Shown here: positions 40,912 through 48,736 of the stretch, piece by piece
Numbering within the stretch: the stretch's first letter is position 1
Layout of the letters: every line of letters begins with the position of its first letter
From: Clostridia bacterium
GTDB taxonomy: Bacteria; Bacillota; Clostridia; Oscillospirales; CAG-272
NCBI GenBank assembly: GCA_017443595.1
Contig: JAFSYU010000003.1
Location: forward strand, 1-48,758
DNA: 48,758 nucleotides
Direction of reading: 5' to 3'
The notes under the pieces: model-generated
What the model was told of the DNA's origin: nothing
What the model saw: the letters and a program-made list of their open reading frames with translations, nothing else
Databases searched by the model: none
Translations under genes and position numbers: made by a program

Positions 40912-40933
40912 GGCGTCCGGTCAAACGGACGCC
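40912..40933. terminator. Bidirectional terminator after rubrerythrin
   Basis: GGCGTCCG (40912-40919), a 6-base loop, CGGACGCC (40926-40933), then TTGATTTTTGAT. Flanked by A7 on the left, it serves both rubrerythrin and the convergent membrane-protein operon, whose last codons overlap it. Confidence 0.75.
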
Positions 40934-41682
40934 TTGATTTTTGATCTTCGTTTTTTATTCAGTATTATGCCTAAAACAAGCATGGATACTAAAGATATCG
41001 CATACAGCACCTTTGCCGCGGTACTGCCGAAATACGGCTCGGACCGGGCTGAATTCAGATGCGGCAGATGCATTGTCAAATGCAGCAAAAAGTGGAAAAT
41101 ACCGCAGAAAAGCGCGCTGCCGGAGCTCATATGAAGCTGTATTTCAAAGTATCCGATAACAATAACGGCGATCACCGATAACGCTAATACCGCGTCTTTT
41201 TCTTCCGATAACGCAAGCTCGTACGCAGCCATTCCTGCAAGCATTATTATGACTCCCGCCGCTTTCAGATCCGCTTTATGTAAAAGCAGCGTACATCCGG
41301 CGGCGCACAGTATGAAGTCGTCCGCAAAAGCCGATAAAAACGAGTCGAGCGTATAAACCAGATTCCGGTCCGCCGGATTTATTTTATCCGGCAGATAAAA
41401 GAAAGCGGCAAAAAACAATGCAAGCGGGATCAAAGCAAAGATAAGATGCTTGCCGACGCTTTTCAAAAGCCCCTTGCCGCGGTGTTTTATGATCAATACC
41501 GAAGCCGCGATGATAAACACAGCCTCAGTTATCATTTCCGCCGGTTTAAACGGCTTATATGATGAGAAATACGCATAATCGATCTTTCTTGCGACAAAAG
41601 TAAGAACGATCAAAAGCACCGCGGCGGTGATATACGCCGCGGTGCTTATTATAGTGTTCTTTACTGAACGTGCGTTTCCCAT
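40921..41682 (-). CDS. Integral membrane protein, CPBP-like
   Basis: A protein of 253 residues with about seven hydrophobic segments and a basic tail (KKRRSKIK). The FADDFILCAAGCTLLLHK and FCGIFHFLLHLTMHLPH blocks loosely resemble CPBP (Abi) intramembrane proteases, but the EExxxR motif is missing, so activity is doubtful. It is the last gene of the MATE-AIM24 operon, 9 bases after AIM24, with a weak ribosome site. Confidence 0.6.
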   Translation of the reverse strand: MGNARSVKNTIISTAAYITAAVLLIVLTFVARKIDYAYFSSYKPFKPAEMITEAVFIIAASVLIIKHRGKGLLKSVGKHLIFALIPLALFFAAFFYLPDKINPADRNLVYTLDSFLSAFADDFILCAAGCTLLLHKADLKAAGVIIMLAGMAAYELALSEEKDAVLALSVIAVIVIGYFEIQLHMSSGSALFCGIFHFLLHLTMHLPHLNSARSEPYFGSTAAKVLYAISLVSMLVLGIILNKKRRSKIKASV

Positions 41683-41691
41683 CTCAGGATA

Positions 41692-42366
41692 TTATTTGTT
41701 TGCTCCTACGCCTAAGGATTGAGCAAGCTTTGAAGCGGGCATCGTCTGGACCACTATTTTGCCCGGACCTCTGACTATTGTATTGAAAAATCCTTCGCCG
41801 CCCAAAAGCATATTCTTTGCGCCTTTGACCGCAACGATATCCATAGTGCAGGATGCGTCCATAACGGCAAGATAACCGGTCGCTATGATCATCTCCTGAC
41901 CTGCCGCAAGCTCGTATTCAACAGCGTGGCCGTCTATTTCAAGAAACGCCATGCCGTGTCCCGTGAGCTTCTGCATGATAAATCCTTCGCCGCCGAAGAA
42001 TCCGGCGCCGATCTTTTTCTGGAAATGTACCGAAAGCTCAACGCCCGTTTCGCTTGCCAGAAAAGCGCTTTTCTGTACTATTATCGGTTTATCCGGAGTT
42101 ATCTCCACCGCACGGATGGATCCGGGGAAGCTCGATGCAAACGCTATGGTGCCGGGGCCGCCCTCAGCGGTATAACGGTTCTGGAACATAGATTCACCGG
42201 AAAACATCCTTCCGAAAGCCTTTCCGATGCCGCCGTTGCTCGTTGTCTCCATTTTCATGTTCGGAGTCATCCAGCTCATGCCGCCGCTTTCGGTTATCAT
42301 CTGTTCGTTTGTTTCAAGATCGCAGATAACTACGGGAAGCGGTTCTCCTTCAATTCTGTACTTCAT
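41692..42366 (-). CDS. AIM24/TIGR00266 family protein
   Basis: A protein of 224 residues made of glycine-rich beta strands. GGMSWMTPNMKMET, GGIGKAFGRMFSGESMFQNRYTA, FASSFPGSIRAVEI, GAGFFGGEGFIMQKLTGHG and LLGGEGFFNT are the family's blocks. The bacterial function is not settled; the fold is related to the tubby/scramblase-like double beta helix. Its start overlaps the MATE stop codon by four bases, so it is co-translated with an efflux pump. Confidence 0.88.
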   Translation of the reverse strand: MKYRIEGEPLPVVICDLETNEQMITESGGMSWMTPNMKMETTSNGGIGKAFGRMFSGESMFQNRYTAEGGPGTIAFASSFPGSIRAVEITPDKPIIVQKSAFLASETGVELSVHFQKKIGAGFFGGEGFIMQKLTGHGMAFLEIDGHAVEYELAAGQEMIIATGYLAVMDASCTMDIVAVKGAKNMLLGGEGFFNTIVRGPGKIVVQTMPASKLAQSLGVGANK

Positions 42367-43739
42367 TGTAATTCCTCCTTAGAATTATTTCTTTGTCTTG
42401 TTAAATCTTTTACCCACCTGTGTTTTCTGAAATGCAGCATAACCCACGGTATTTTTCCGATCTCGTCAATACAGGTGAAAACGTAAACTACGTAAATATG
42501 CCAGCCGAACACGAACGCGGACAAAAACGAAAGCGGTATCGCAATGCCCCACATCGTGGCGGCAAGACTGTACATATCAAATTTAGTGTCTCCTCCGGCG
42601 GCAAAAACCCCGTTTATAACAATGGTATTTATACAACGCGCTATCATATAGACGGCCATTATAATCATCATACCTATAAGGTTTTTGCGCGCGGTCTCGG
42701 TAAGCTCCGCGACAAGAAGCACGGCGGGTATCAGCGCGATTATTATAACGGCGGTTATTATCCCGCATATAACGGAGATGACAAGCAGTTTATCGCCGTA
42801 TTCTCTGCCCCTTTTTAAATCTCCTTCGCCTAAGCGGTTGCCCACGGCTATGCCGCCCGCCGACGCCAGACCGTTACAGGCGCAGCACATAAGATCGCGC
42901 ACGACAGCGGAAACGGAATTCGCCGCCGCGGCGTCACCGCCCAAATGTCCCATGACCGCCGTATATGACGTAAATCCGACGCCCCACAAAAGCGACGCGC
43001 CGAGCACAGGCAGACAGCATTTGCGGAAATCCGCCGACAGCAGTTTGTCCCGGAAAAACAAACGCTTCAGATCCGGTCTTATGAAATTCTTTTTAAACGA
43101 AATGCCGACGGACAAAGACCATTCGACGATACGCGCCGTCAGCGTAGCTATCGCCGCGCCTTTTATACCGAGCGGCGTTATGCCGAAGAGCCCGAATATC
43201 AAAACGGCGTTGAGCCCGATATTCAATACCACGGCGCCGGAGCTTATAACGGCGCTTACACCCACGTGATCGCTTATCCTCATAACGGAAAGATAGCACT
43301 GGGAAATACCGGTCAAAAGATACGACCATCCGGCAATACGCAGATATTCCGCGCCGTTTGATACAAGTATGCTGTCATGCGCGAACATATACATAAGATA
43401 CTGCGGAAAGAACACGCATCCGATAAAAAACAGAACGGAAACGGCGGCGTTTATGCGCAGCATCATGCAAAAAATATCGTTTATGGTCTTTTTGTCGCCT
43501 TTTCCCCAGTACTGTGCGCCGAGGATCGTTCCGGCGGCGGTCACCGAGTAGATGACCATATTCTGTATGAACTGTATCTGCGAGGCAAGCGAAACGCCGG
43601 ACATGGCGTTCTGATCCAACCTGCCGAGCATAAACGCGTCCGCCGCCGCGACAGACGCGAGCATAAGACTCTCAAAAGCAAGCGGCAGAGTAAGTGCGAT
43701 CAGCCTTTTGTAAAATAATCTCTTTTCTTCTTTATTCAT
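42363..43739 (-). CDS. MATE family multidrug efflux transporter
   Basis: A protein of 458 residues with twelve predicted membrane segments and MATE features: LPLAFESLMLASVAAADAFMLGRL at the start, ALIFGLFGITPLGIKGAAIAT in the middle, and GLASAGGIAVGNRLGEGDLKRG at the start of the second half. It exports cationic drugs or metabolites using Na+ or H+. The promoter at 43769-43797 is a perfect consensus and its -35 lies inside a palindrome shared with the divergent esterase, which points to repression by a specific regulator. Confidence 0.9.
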   Translation of the reverse strand: MNKEEKRLFYKRLIALTLPLAFESLMLASVAAADAFMLGRLDQNAMSGVSLASQIQFIQNMVIYSVTAAGTILGAQYWGKGDKKTINDIFCMMLRINAAVSVLFFIGCVFFPQYLMYMFAHDSILVSNGAEYLRIAGWSYLLTGISQCYLSVMRISDHVGVSAVISSGAVVLNIGLNAVLIFGLFGITPLGIKGAAIATLTARIVEWSLSVGISFKKNFIRPDLKRLFFRDKLLSADFRKCCLPVLGASLLWGVGFTSYTAVMGHLGGDAAAANSVSAVVRDLMCCACNGLASAGGIAVGNRLGEGDLKRGREYGDKLLVISVICGIITAVIIIALIPAVLLVAELTETARKNLIGMMIIMAVYMIARCINTIVINGVFAAGGDTKFDMYSLAATMWGIAIPLSFLSAFVFGWHIYVVYVFTCIDEIGKIPWVMLHFRKHRWVKDLTRQRNNSKEELQ

Positions 43740-43768
43740 CTTGACCGGATCATTTTGTATTTTATAAT

Positions 43769-43797
43769 ATTATAAATAAAATTCCTATATTTGTCAA
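43769..43797 (-). promoter_or_regulatory. Perfect consensus promoter of the MATE operon
   Basis: On the minus strand TTGACA (43792-43797), 17 bases, TATAAT (43769-43774). Confidence 0.85.
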
Positions 43798-43812
43798 GTA
43801 TTTACTTGACAA
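43791..43812. promoter_or_regulatory. Shared palindromic operator covering two divergent -35 boxes
   Basis: Perfect 10-bp arms TTGTCAAGTA and TACTTGACAA separated by TT. Each arm contains one divergent -35 hexamer: the left arm serves the MATE operon, the right arm the esterase. A dimeric regulator (MarR- or TetR-like in size) bound here would block both promoters. The regulator is not identified in the window. Confidence 0.7.
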
Positions 43813-43834
43813 TTATATTCCAATACTATATAAT
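43806..43834 (+). promoter_or_regulatory. Perfect consensus promoter of the esterase gene
   Basis: TTGACA (43806-43811), 17 bases, TATAAT (43829-43834), with CGGAGGA at about 43841 before the ATG. Confidence 0.85.
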
Positions 43835-43855
43835 AAACACCGGAGGATAAAAAAT

Positions 43856-44623
43856 ATGGCTTTTATTTCTTTAGATTTTTACAGCGAAGCTCTCGGTATG
43901 CAGAGCGAGGTGTTCGTCGTGATACCGCAAAACGGCGCTCTCGGCGAAATAGGTATAGACAACAACGGAAGCGATAAAAAATTCAAGGTCTTATATCTGC
44001 TGCACGGTCTTTCCGACGACCATACCATATGGATGCGCAGGACGAGCATAGAACGTTACGCTTCAAGATACGGCATATGCGTCGTGATGCCTAACGGCCA
44101 CAGAAGTTTTTACACGGATATGAAATACGGCGGCGATTATTATAAATACATATCAAAAGAACTGCCTATGCGTATGCGTGAATTTTTCAACGTTTCGGAT
44201 AAACGCGAGGATAATTACATAGCCGGACTTTCAATGGGCGGTTACGGCGCGCTCAAAGCCGCGCTGCGCGAACCGGACAGATTCGCCGCCGCGTCCGCTT
44301 TATCCGCCGTCACGGACATATCCGAATTCTGCGGGGAGCGTTCGGAACTGTTTACCGCCATTTTCGGCGAAGGACAGGCCGTGCCCGACGAGGACGATCT
44401 GATAAAGCTCGTCGACGCTCATAAAAACGATAAGGTAAAGCCCGATATATTTATCGGTATAGGAAAACAGGACGGATTATACGCGCAGAACGTCAGATTC
44501 AAAAAGGTACTGGAAGACAACGGCTACGATCTGACGTACAGAGAGTCGGACGGCGTACACTGCTGGGAATTCTGGGATGAATACATACAGTACACATTGC
44601 AGTGGATGTTCGGAGGAAAGTAA
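43856..44623 (+). CDS. Esterase D / acyl-esterase family alpha/beta hydrolase
   Basis: A protein of 255 residues. KVLYLLHGLSDDHTIW forms the oxyanion region, GLSMGGYGALKAAL holds the nucleophile serine, the acid is probably in IGIGKQDGL, and the histidine is in DGVHCWEFWDEY. It matches the esterase family of S-formylglutathione hydrolase and tributyrin esterase. It has no signal peptide, so it is cytoplasmic. Divergent from and co-controlled with a MATE pump, it may detoxify an ester or acylated compound that the pump exports; that is inference. Confidence 0.88.
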   Translation: MAFISLDFYSEALGMQSEVFVVIPQNGALGEIGIDNNGSDKKFKVLYLLHGLSDDHTIWMRRTSIERYASRYGICVVMPNGHRSFYTDMKYGGDYYKYISKELPMRMREFFNVSDKREDNYIAGLSMGGYGALKAALREPDRFAAASALSAVTDISEFCGERSELFTAIFGEGQAVPDEDDLIKLVDAHKNDKVKPDIFIGIGKQDGLYAQNVRFKKVLEDNGYDLTYRESDGVHCWEFWDEYIQYTLQWMFGGK

Positions 44624-44666
44624 TTCGGAAAATCAAATCACATCATATACGATAAAACAAAACAAT

Positions 44667-44693
44667 CGGACTGTCTGAATTATCGGCAGTCCG
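44667..44693 (+). terminator. Terminator after the esterase gene
   Basis: CGGACTG (44667-44673) pairs with CAGTCCG (44687-44693), followed by TTTTTAT. Confidence 0.75.
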
Positions 44694-44700
44694 TTTTTAT

Positions 44701-44744
44701 AAGCGCGCGGTGTGATGGGGAACCCCTGTTACGCACGCGCGCTT
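44701..44744 (+). terminator. Long GC-rich hairpin with T-tract
   Basis: AAGCGCGCG (44701-44709) pairs with CGCGCGCTT (44736-44744), with an inner GGGG-AA-CCCC stem, followed by ATTTTTT. It resembles the hairpin at 4885-4918 in its GCGCG outer stem, C/G-run loop and TTATTT tail. Confidence 0.6.
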
Positions 44745-44808
44745 ATTTTTTATATCACAATTTTACCGTTAGTTGATATATAATTATACCATATAGAAAA
44801 TCGTTCCA

Positions 44809-44837
44809 TTGACATTATTCAAAATTGACGTTATAAT
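44809..44837 (+). promoter_or_regulatory. Perfect consensus promoter of third XRE regulator
   Basis: TTGACA (44809-44814), 17 bases, TATAAT (44832-44837). Confidence 0.85.
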
Positions 44838-44843
44838 ATAGGC

Positions 44844-44853
44844 GTAAGCTTAC
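44844..44853. promoter_or_regulatory. Palindrome at the transcription start of third XRE gene
   Basis: GTAAGCTTAC, a perfect 10-bp palindrome about 7 bases after the -10 box. The same position relative to the promoter is taken by a palindrome ahead of the XRE gene at 414, so an autoregulatory operator is likely. Confidence 0.4.
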
Positions 44854-44880
44854 AGAAATAAACGCAAGGAGATATATAAA

Positions 44881-45981
44881 ATGGAACTTGGTAAAACAAT
44901 TTTGTATTTAAGAGGAGAAAAAGGATATACGCAGGAGAGGATCGCGGAAATGCTCGGCGTGTCAACCGCAGCCGTATCAAAATGGGAATGCAATAATGCA
45001 TATCCCGACATCACGCTGCTGCCGAAAATAGCGGAAATATTCGGAGTATCTGTCGATTATCTGCTCGGATATGATATGGCAAATAATAAAACAACAGCAA
45101 ATGTCATAGCCGAAATAAGCAGCTTGTACCGCGAATTTAAAATTGAAGAAGCGGAAAGCCTTATAGAAAAAACGCTTGCAAGATTCCCGAACGATATGCT
45201 ATTAAGATTTTCGCTTTCACATCTTCGAATCATAGCCGCGAACAAATGCAAAACGAAATCGGAACGCGACATATTATACGATAAAGCGGCGGACGGATTT
45301 AGGTACGTTGTTAAGCATGAAACCGATAAATCCCGCCGCGACTGGTCACTGAAATTTCTCTCGGGAATCTACTTTGTAACAGGTGAATACGACAAAGCTT
45401 CGGAATATAATGATATGCTTATCACACCGAAAGGGATCTATCCACATTCTATGGCGGCTATCATTAAGATGCGTAAGTCAAATGATGAAAATGCACTTAA
45501 CGCATTGAAAGAGGAGCTTTATGGATATTTATTCGGAATGACGTCTGTTTTCCCGTACATTGCATACTACTATTATAGCAAGGGCGATTATGAAGCGTTT
45601 CTCAAAGAAAACCTCCGCATGGTAAAGGTTTATGAAGCGTTCGCTAAGGACGCCGCTTGGATCGAGGATGAGTTATCATGCTGTTACGAAGGTATAGCGT
45701 ACGCTTATGCACAGAAAAAGGAGTTTGATGTTTGTCTCGATTATCTTGAAAAAGCATATAACAGCGCGGTAATATACGACACGGAAGGATATAAAGCTTT
45801 GAGTATGATCAACCCCGTACCGGACGATCTTTTGATCGAGGAATATGTGACCGGTCCTCGTTCTTGTTGTTCTATGTATGATGGGCTGACTTCTTCAGAA
45901 AGGAAAGTATATGCTCCGATACGTGAAACGGAAAGGTATATGACAATCATTAACAATCTGAAACGGTGGCAAATGAAGTAA
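44881..45981 (+). CDS. XRE-family transcriptional regulator with helical repeat C-terminus
   Basis: A protein of 366 residues. The helix-turn-helix (about 5-60) contains TQERIAEMLGVSTAAVSKWEC and YPDITLLPKIAEIFGVSVDYLLGYD. The C-terminal 290 residues contain tetratricopeptide-like helices (for example FKIEEAESLIEKTLARFPND, and FVTGEYDKASEYNDML). Strong AAGGAG before the ATG. It is related to the regulators at 414, 1608 and 46104 and convergent with the last of these. Targets are unknown. Confidence 0.85.
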   Translation: MELGKTILYLRGEKGYTQERIAEMLGVSTAAVSKWECNNAYPDITLLPKIAEIFGVSVDYLLGYDMANNKTTANVIAEISSLYREFKIEEAESLIEKTLARFPNDMLLRFSLSHLRIIAANKCKTKSERDILYDKAADGFRYVVKHETDKSRRDWSLKFLSGIYFVTGEYDKASEYNDMLITPKGIYPHSMAAIIKMRKSNDENALNALKEELYGYLFGMTSVFPYIAYYYYSKGDYEAFLKENLRMVKVYEAFAKDAAWIEDELSCCYEGIAYAYAQKKEFDVCLDYLEKAYNSAVIYDTEGYKALSMINPVPDDLLIEEYVTGPRSCCSMYDGLTSSERKVYAPIRETERYMTIINNLKRWQMK

Positions 45982-46013
45982 TTTTTCGTTTGTTTCCATT
46001 TTCAAAACGAAAA

Positions 46014-46035
46014 ACTCCGCGATATTTCGCGGAGT
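46014..46035. terminator. Hairpin between convergent XRE genes
   Basis: ACTCCGCG (46014-46021), loop ATATTT, CGCGGAGT (46028-46035), preceded by AAAACGAAAA. A terminator-like stem at the end of the rightward XRE gene; on the minus strand the preceding A-rich run gives it a U-rich tail. Confidence 0.5.
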
Positions 46036-46050
46036 AATGAAATAAAACAA

Positions 46051-46083
46051 GCGCACCGGCGGTACCCACTCCGACCGGTGCGC
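46051..46083 (-). terminator. Terminator of the leftward XRE gene
   Basis: GCGCACCGG (46051-46059) pairs with CCGGTGCGC (46075-46083). On the minus strand it is followed by TTGTTTTATTT. Confidence 0.65.
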
Positions 46084-46107
46084 GCGGCTTACAGCCGCTT
46101 TTTTTAT
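46084..46107 (+). terminator. Terminator for rightward transcription
   Basis: GCGGCT, loop TAC, AGCCGC (46084-46098), followed by an eight-T run. It stops rightward transcription before the convergent XRE gene and overlaps that gene's last codons. Confidence 0.65.
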
Positions 46108-47177
46108 TTGTTTTCAAACAGTTCTTTATACGTATCAAGCGCTTTCACTTTTGCAAAGTACGGCAATTCAAGCATATTCTTTATCTCTTCCGATTTCGTT
46201 TTTGTACCTGTTACATACCATTTTGAAGTATCTTCTTTCAACAGATAAAACAGGGGCGCATCGTATGAATATTCTCCTTTCAGGCTATCGGCTTTCTTTG
46301 CATATTCAAAAGCTTTTTTCAAACTTTCCTCTGCTCCCTTCATATCATCCTCATCAGTCTGCCATTTTGCCCTTCTGCAGTAAAGATCTGATAATACACA
46401 GAACGAATAGTCACCTATAAATCCCTTTCCCGGGAAAAACAAACTGTAAAGCGATATCGCAGTCTCTGTCGTCGCTTTGAAATCTTCATCATAACGGTAT
46501 TGATATACAAGAAAAACCGAAAGCTGAGTTAACAGTTCCAACAAATACCGCTGCTTTTCTCTTTTCTGTTCATCACCCTCAAGACAATTAAGATATACGG
46601 TCTGCCTTTGATTCATTATCGGCTTTATTTCCGGAAACTTTTTAACGTATTCAAGCGCCTCTGCTTTTTTGCCTGCACTCCATAAGCACTGACATATACC
46701 TATTATTGAGCCGCATTTTATTTCATCGACATCTGTTTGCTCTATAACGCTTTTGAATACTTCTGCTGCTGTTTCTCTCGCTTTTTCAAATTCTTCTCCT
46801 TTGAGCCTTTCTATCGCGTCACACCAAACGCCCCAGCCGTAATTGTCAAGCCATTTCATATCTGACGGAAATTCCTTTACCGCCTGTTTTGATATTTCAA
46901 GTCTGTCCTGAATGTTCCCCGTTTTGAAAGTCTCGTCGTATTGCTTCTGCAGTTCTTCAAGCCGCAGTTTGTCGGCTGTCGCGGAAAAGTCGAACAGTTC
47001 ATCCGTCGTAACACCGAAAAAACGCGCAATAGGCACGATAAGCGACAGGTCGGGACACGCCGCACCCGTCTCCCATTTTGAAACGGTCTGATTTGATACG
47101 TTCAGCTTCTGCGCGACCTGCTCCTGCGTCATACCGCGGCTCTGCCTTAGCTCTTTTATTTTTGCACCTAATTCCAT
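46104..47177 (-). CDS. XRE-family transcriptional regulator with helical repeat C-terminus
   Basis: A protein of 357 residues. Helix-turn-helix at about 5-62 with MTQEQVAQKLNVSNQTVSKWETG and CPDLSLIVPIARFFGVTTDELFDF. The remaining region is helical, with repeat-like blocks such as DRLEISKQAVKEFPSDMKWLDNYG, and ends in a Lys/Glu-rich tail. It has a consensus promoter and two copies of an AACGCGTT-centred element around it, which suggests self-repression. Related to the regulators at 414, 1608 and 44881. Confidence 0.85.
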   Translation of the reverse strand: MELGAKIKELRQSRGMTQEQVAQKLNVSNQTVSKWETGAACPDLSLIVPIARFFGVTTDELFDFSATADKLRLEELQKQYDETFKTGNIQDRLEISKQAVKEFPSDMKWLDNYGWGVWCDAIERLKGEEFEKARETAAEVFKSVIEQTDVDEIKCGSIIGICQCLWSAGKKAEALEYVKKFPEIKPIMNQRQTVYLNCLEGDEQKREKQRYLLELLTQLSVFLVYQYRYDEDFKATTETAISLYSLFFPGKGFIGDYSFCVLSDLYCRRAKWQTDEDDMKGAEESLKKAFEYAKKADSLKGEYSYDAPLFYLLKEDTSKWYVTGTKTKSEEIKNMLELPYFAKVKALDTYKELFENK

Positions 47178-47207
47178 AATAAAATCTCTCTTTCATATTT
47201 TTGAAAG

Positions 47208-47219
47208 CAATAACGCGTT
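47208..47219. promoter_or_regulatory. Operator-like direct repeat, downstream copy
   Basis: CAATAACGCGTT, preceded on the plus strand by GAAAG. It is the same 12 bases as at 47261-47272, placed about 20 bases after the predicted start of the leftward XRE transcript. The core AACGCGTT is a palindrome. Confidence 0.5.
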
Positions 47220-47234
47220 TTTCTTTCTGATAAG

Positions 47235-47263
47235 ATTATATCAAATATAAAAACGAAAGTCAA
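47235..47263 (-). promoter_or_regulatory. Promoter of the leftward XRE regulator
   Basis: On the minus strand TTGACT (47258-47263), 17 bases, TATAAT (47235-47240). The -35 box overlaps the upstream copy of the operator-like repeat. Confidence 0.8.
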
Positions 47264-47272
47264 TAACGCGTT
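47261..47272. promoter_or_regulatory. Operator-like direct repeat, upstream copy
   Basis: CAATAACGCGTT, also preceded by GAAAG (with one extra T). It is 53 bases from the other copy and overlaps the -35 box of the XRE promoter. Confidence 0.5.
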
Positions 47273-47283
47273 ATTTGAGATTT

Positions 47284-47302
47284 TTCCGCTTATAAAGCGG
47301 AA
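47284..47302. terminator. Hairpin downstream of the diguanylate cyclase gene
   Basis: TTCCGCTT, loop ATA, AAGCGGAA: an 8-bp stem about 72 bases beyond the cyclase stop codon. It has no U-tract on the minus strand, so it is a weak candidate. Confidence 0.3.
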
Positions 47303-47373
47303 TTATTATATAGAAAAAGGTCGTTTATTATCCCGAATCTGAACTCAGGATTTTAAACAACCGCTTAATCTAT

Positions 47374-48504
47374 CTATTTTATCACCGTTTTATTCATTTT
47401 ATGGTGCTGCTCTTTCATTTCATACATCCGGTCGTCCATCTCCTTCATAAAGGTATCTATGTTTCCTTCTTTGAAAAAGCTGATACCGTATGATACCGAA
47501 AGCCTGTAAGGCTTATCTTCCTCCTCCGGTTCCTCAAGCTTTCTGTTGACTCTGTTCATATACGCCTGAAGCTCATCCGGCGTATTCGTCAGTTTGATTA
47601 TGATGAACTCGTCACCTGCAAAACGGAATATGAATTCACCGCCGAGACAGCAGGATTTTAACACCTTTGTCAGATTCTGTAAAGCTCTGTCGCCTTCGGA
47701 ATGACCGAAACAGTCGTTTATCTGTTTGAATTTATCCATATCAAGCATTACGCCGGCAAATTTTCTTCCGCGGCTGATCCATACAGAAAGGATATGGTCA
47801 AGATACTGTCTGTTATACGTATTGACGAGGGGATCGATATACGCCATCTCGTTCTGCTGCATCATAAACAATCCTACAATACCAATCGCCGACGCAAGCC
47901 AAGCCAAAGACAAACCGTATATAAAGAACTGCAGCCCGCATCCTACTATGACCGGGACCAAAAACATATTGAAATTCAAAAACGCTTTTGCACCGTTTTC
48001 TTTTTCATACCGTTTAAGCATTACCATTATTGTTACGCAGTAAAATACGATAACGGCGTAATACAGATATACAAGCGGTCTTCTTTCATATATATTCCGA
48101 TCGTTTATATAAAAAGATAAAGGAACAAAAATGTTTACTATATTCAAAGTGATCATTGTGATCGCTGTAAAAATCTGCGGCTTGTATTTTTTCCAGATCC
48201 GTCTCGGATCACCGTATAAATACAGATCAACGTATACGATAAGGCTGAAAGGCAGAAGCATATTTGCCGTAAACAAAAGCGTGTTTACAAAATAACTCAG
48301 TATTCTCGCGCCCGGAAATACAGTTCCGTCCAGGATATATGATACTATCTCCAGCGCGGAACCGAACATAACGCCGAAAACCATAACGGAAAAGATCTTG
48401 TCTTCCGTCCTGTATCTCAGCGTTCTTGTGCGGGACACGTAGTACAGTATAAGCAGAATCACTATGCTTATACTGTTAGTGATATAGTAAGATTGAAGGT
48501 CCAT
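47374..48504 (-). CDS. Membrane diguanylate cyclase (GGDEF domain)
   Basis: A protein of 376 residues. The first 215 residues hold about seven hydrophobic segments (for example ISIVILLILYYVS, VVGC-type VPVIVGCGLQFFIYGLSLAWL) and act as a sensor. The C-terminal GGDEF domain has DPLVNTYNRQYLD, VMLDMDKFKQINDCFGHSEGDRAL, the active-site loop RFAGDEF and SVSYGISFF. The signature is AGDEF rather than GGDEF, a substitution that many active cyclases tolerate. It should make cyclic di-GMP. The ATG at 48504 has GAGG 9 bases upstream. It lies just downstream of the 5S rRNA, with no clear promoter of its own. Confidence 0.88.
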   Translation of the reverse strand: MDLQSYYITNSISIVILLILYYVSRTRTLRYRTEDKIFSVMVFGVMFGSALEIVSYILDGTVFPGARILSYFVNTLLFTANMLLPFSLIVYVDLYLYGDPRRIWKKYKPQIFTAITMITLNIVNIFVPLSFYINDRNIYERRPLVYLYYAVIVFYCVTIMVMLKRYEKENGAKAFLNFNMFLVPVIVGCGLQFFIYGLSLAWLASAIGIVGLFMMQQNEMAYIDPLVNTYNRQYLDHILSVWISRGRKFAGVMLDMDKFKQINDCFGHSEGDRALQNLTKVLKSCCLGGEFIFRFAGDEFIIIKLTNTPDELQAYMNRVNRKLEEPEEEDKPYRLSVSYGISFFKEGNIDTFMKEMDDRMYEMKEQHHKMNKTVIK

Positions 48505-48585
48505 ACGTTTAAACCTCAACAATTTATTTCTGTTGTTTTCTTGTCCTTCTTCTTTACTGCCTTCTTAACTTGATATATTTTAAGA

Positions 48586-48618
48586 AAAAAATCTCAGGTA
48601 AAGTTCCCGAGATTTTTT
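48586..48618 (-). terminator. Terminator of the rRNA operon
   Basis: Arms 48586-48598 and 48606-48618 form a 13-bp stem with one wobble pair in the RNA, and run into U6 on the minus strand. It lies two bases beyond the 5S 3' end. Confidence 0.85.
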
Positions 48619-48620
48619 GT

Positions 48621-48736
<116 letters not shown>

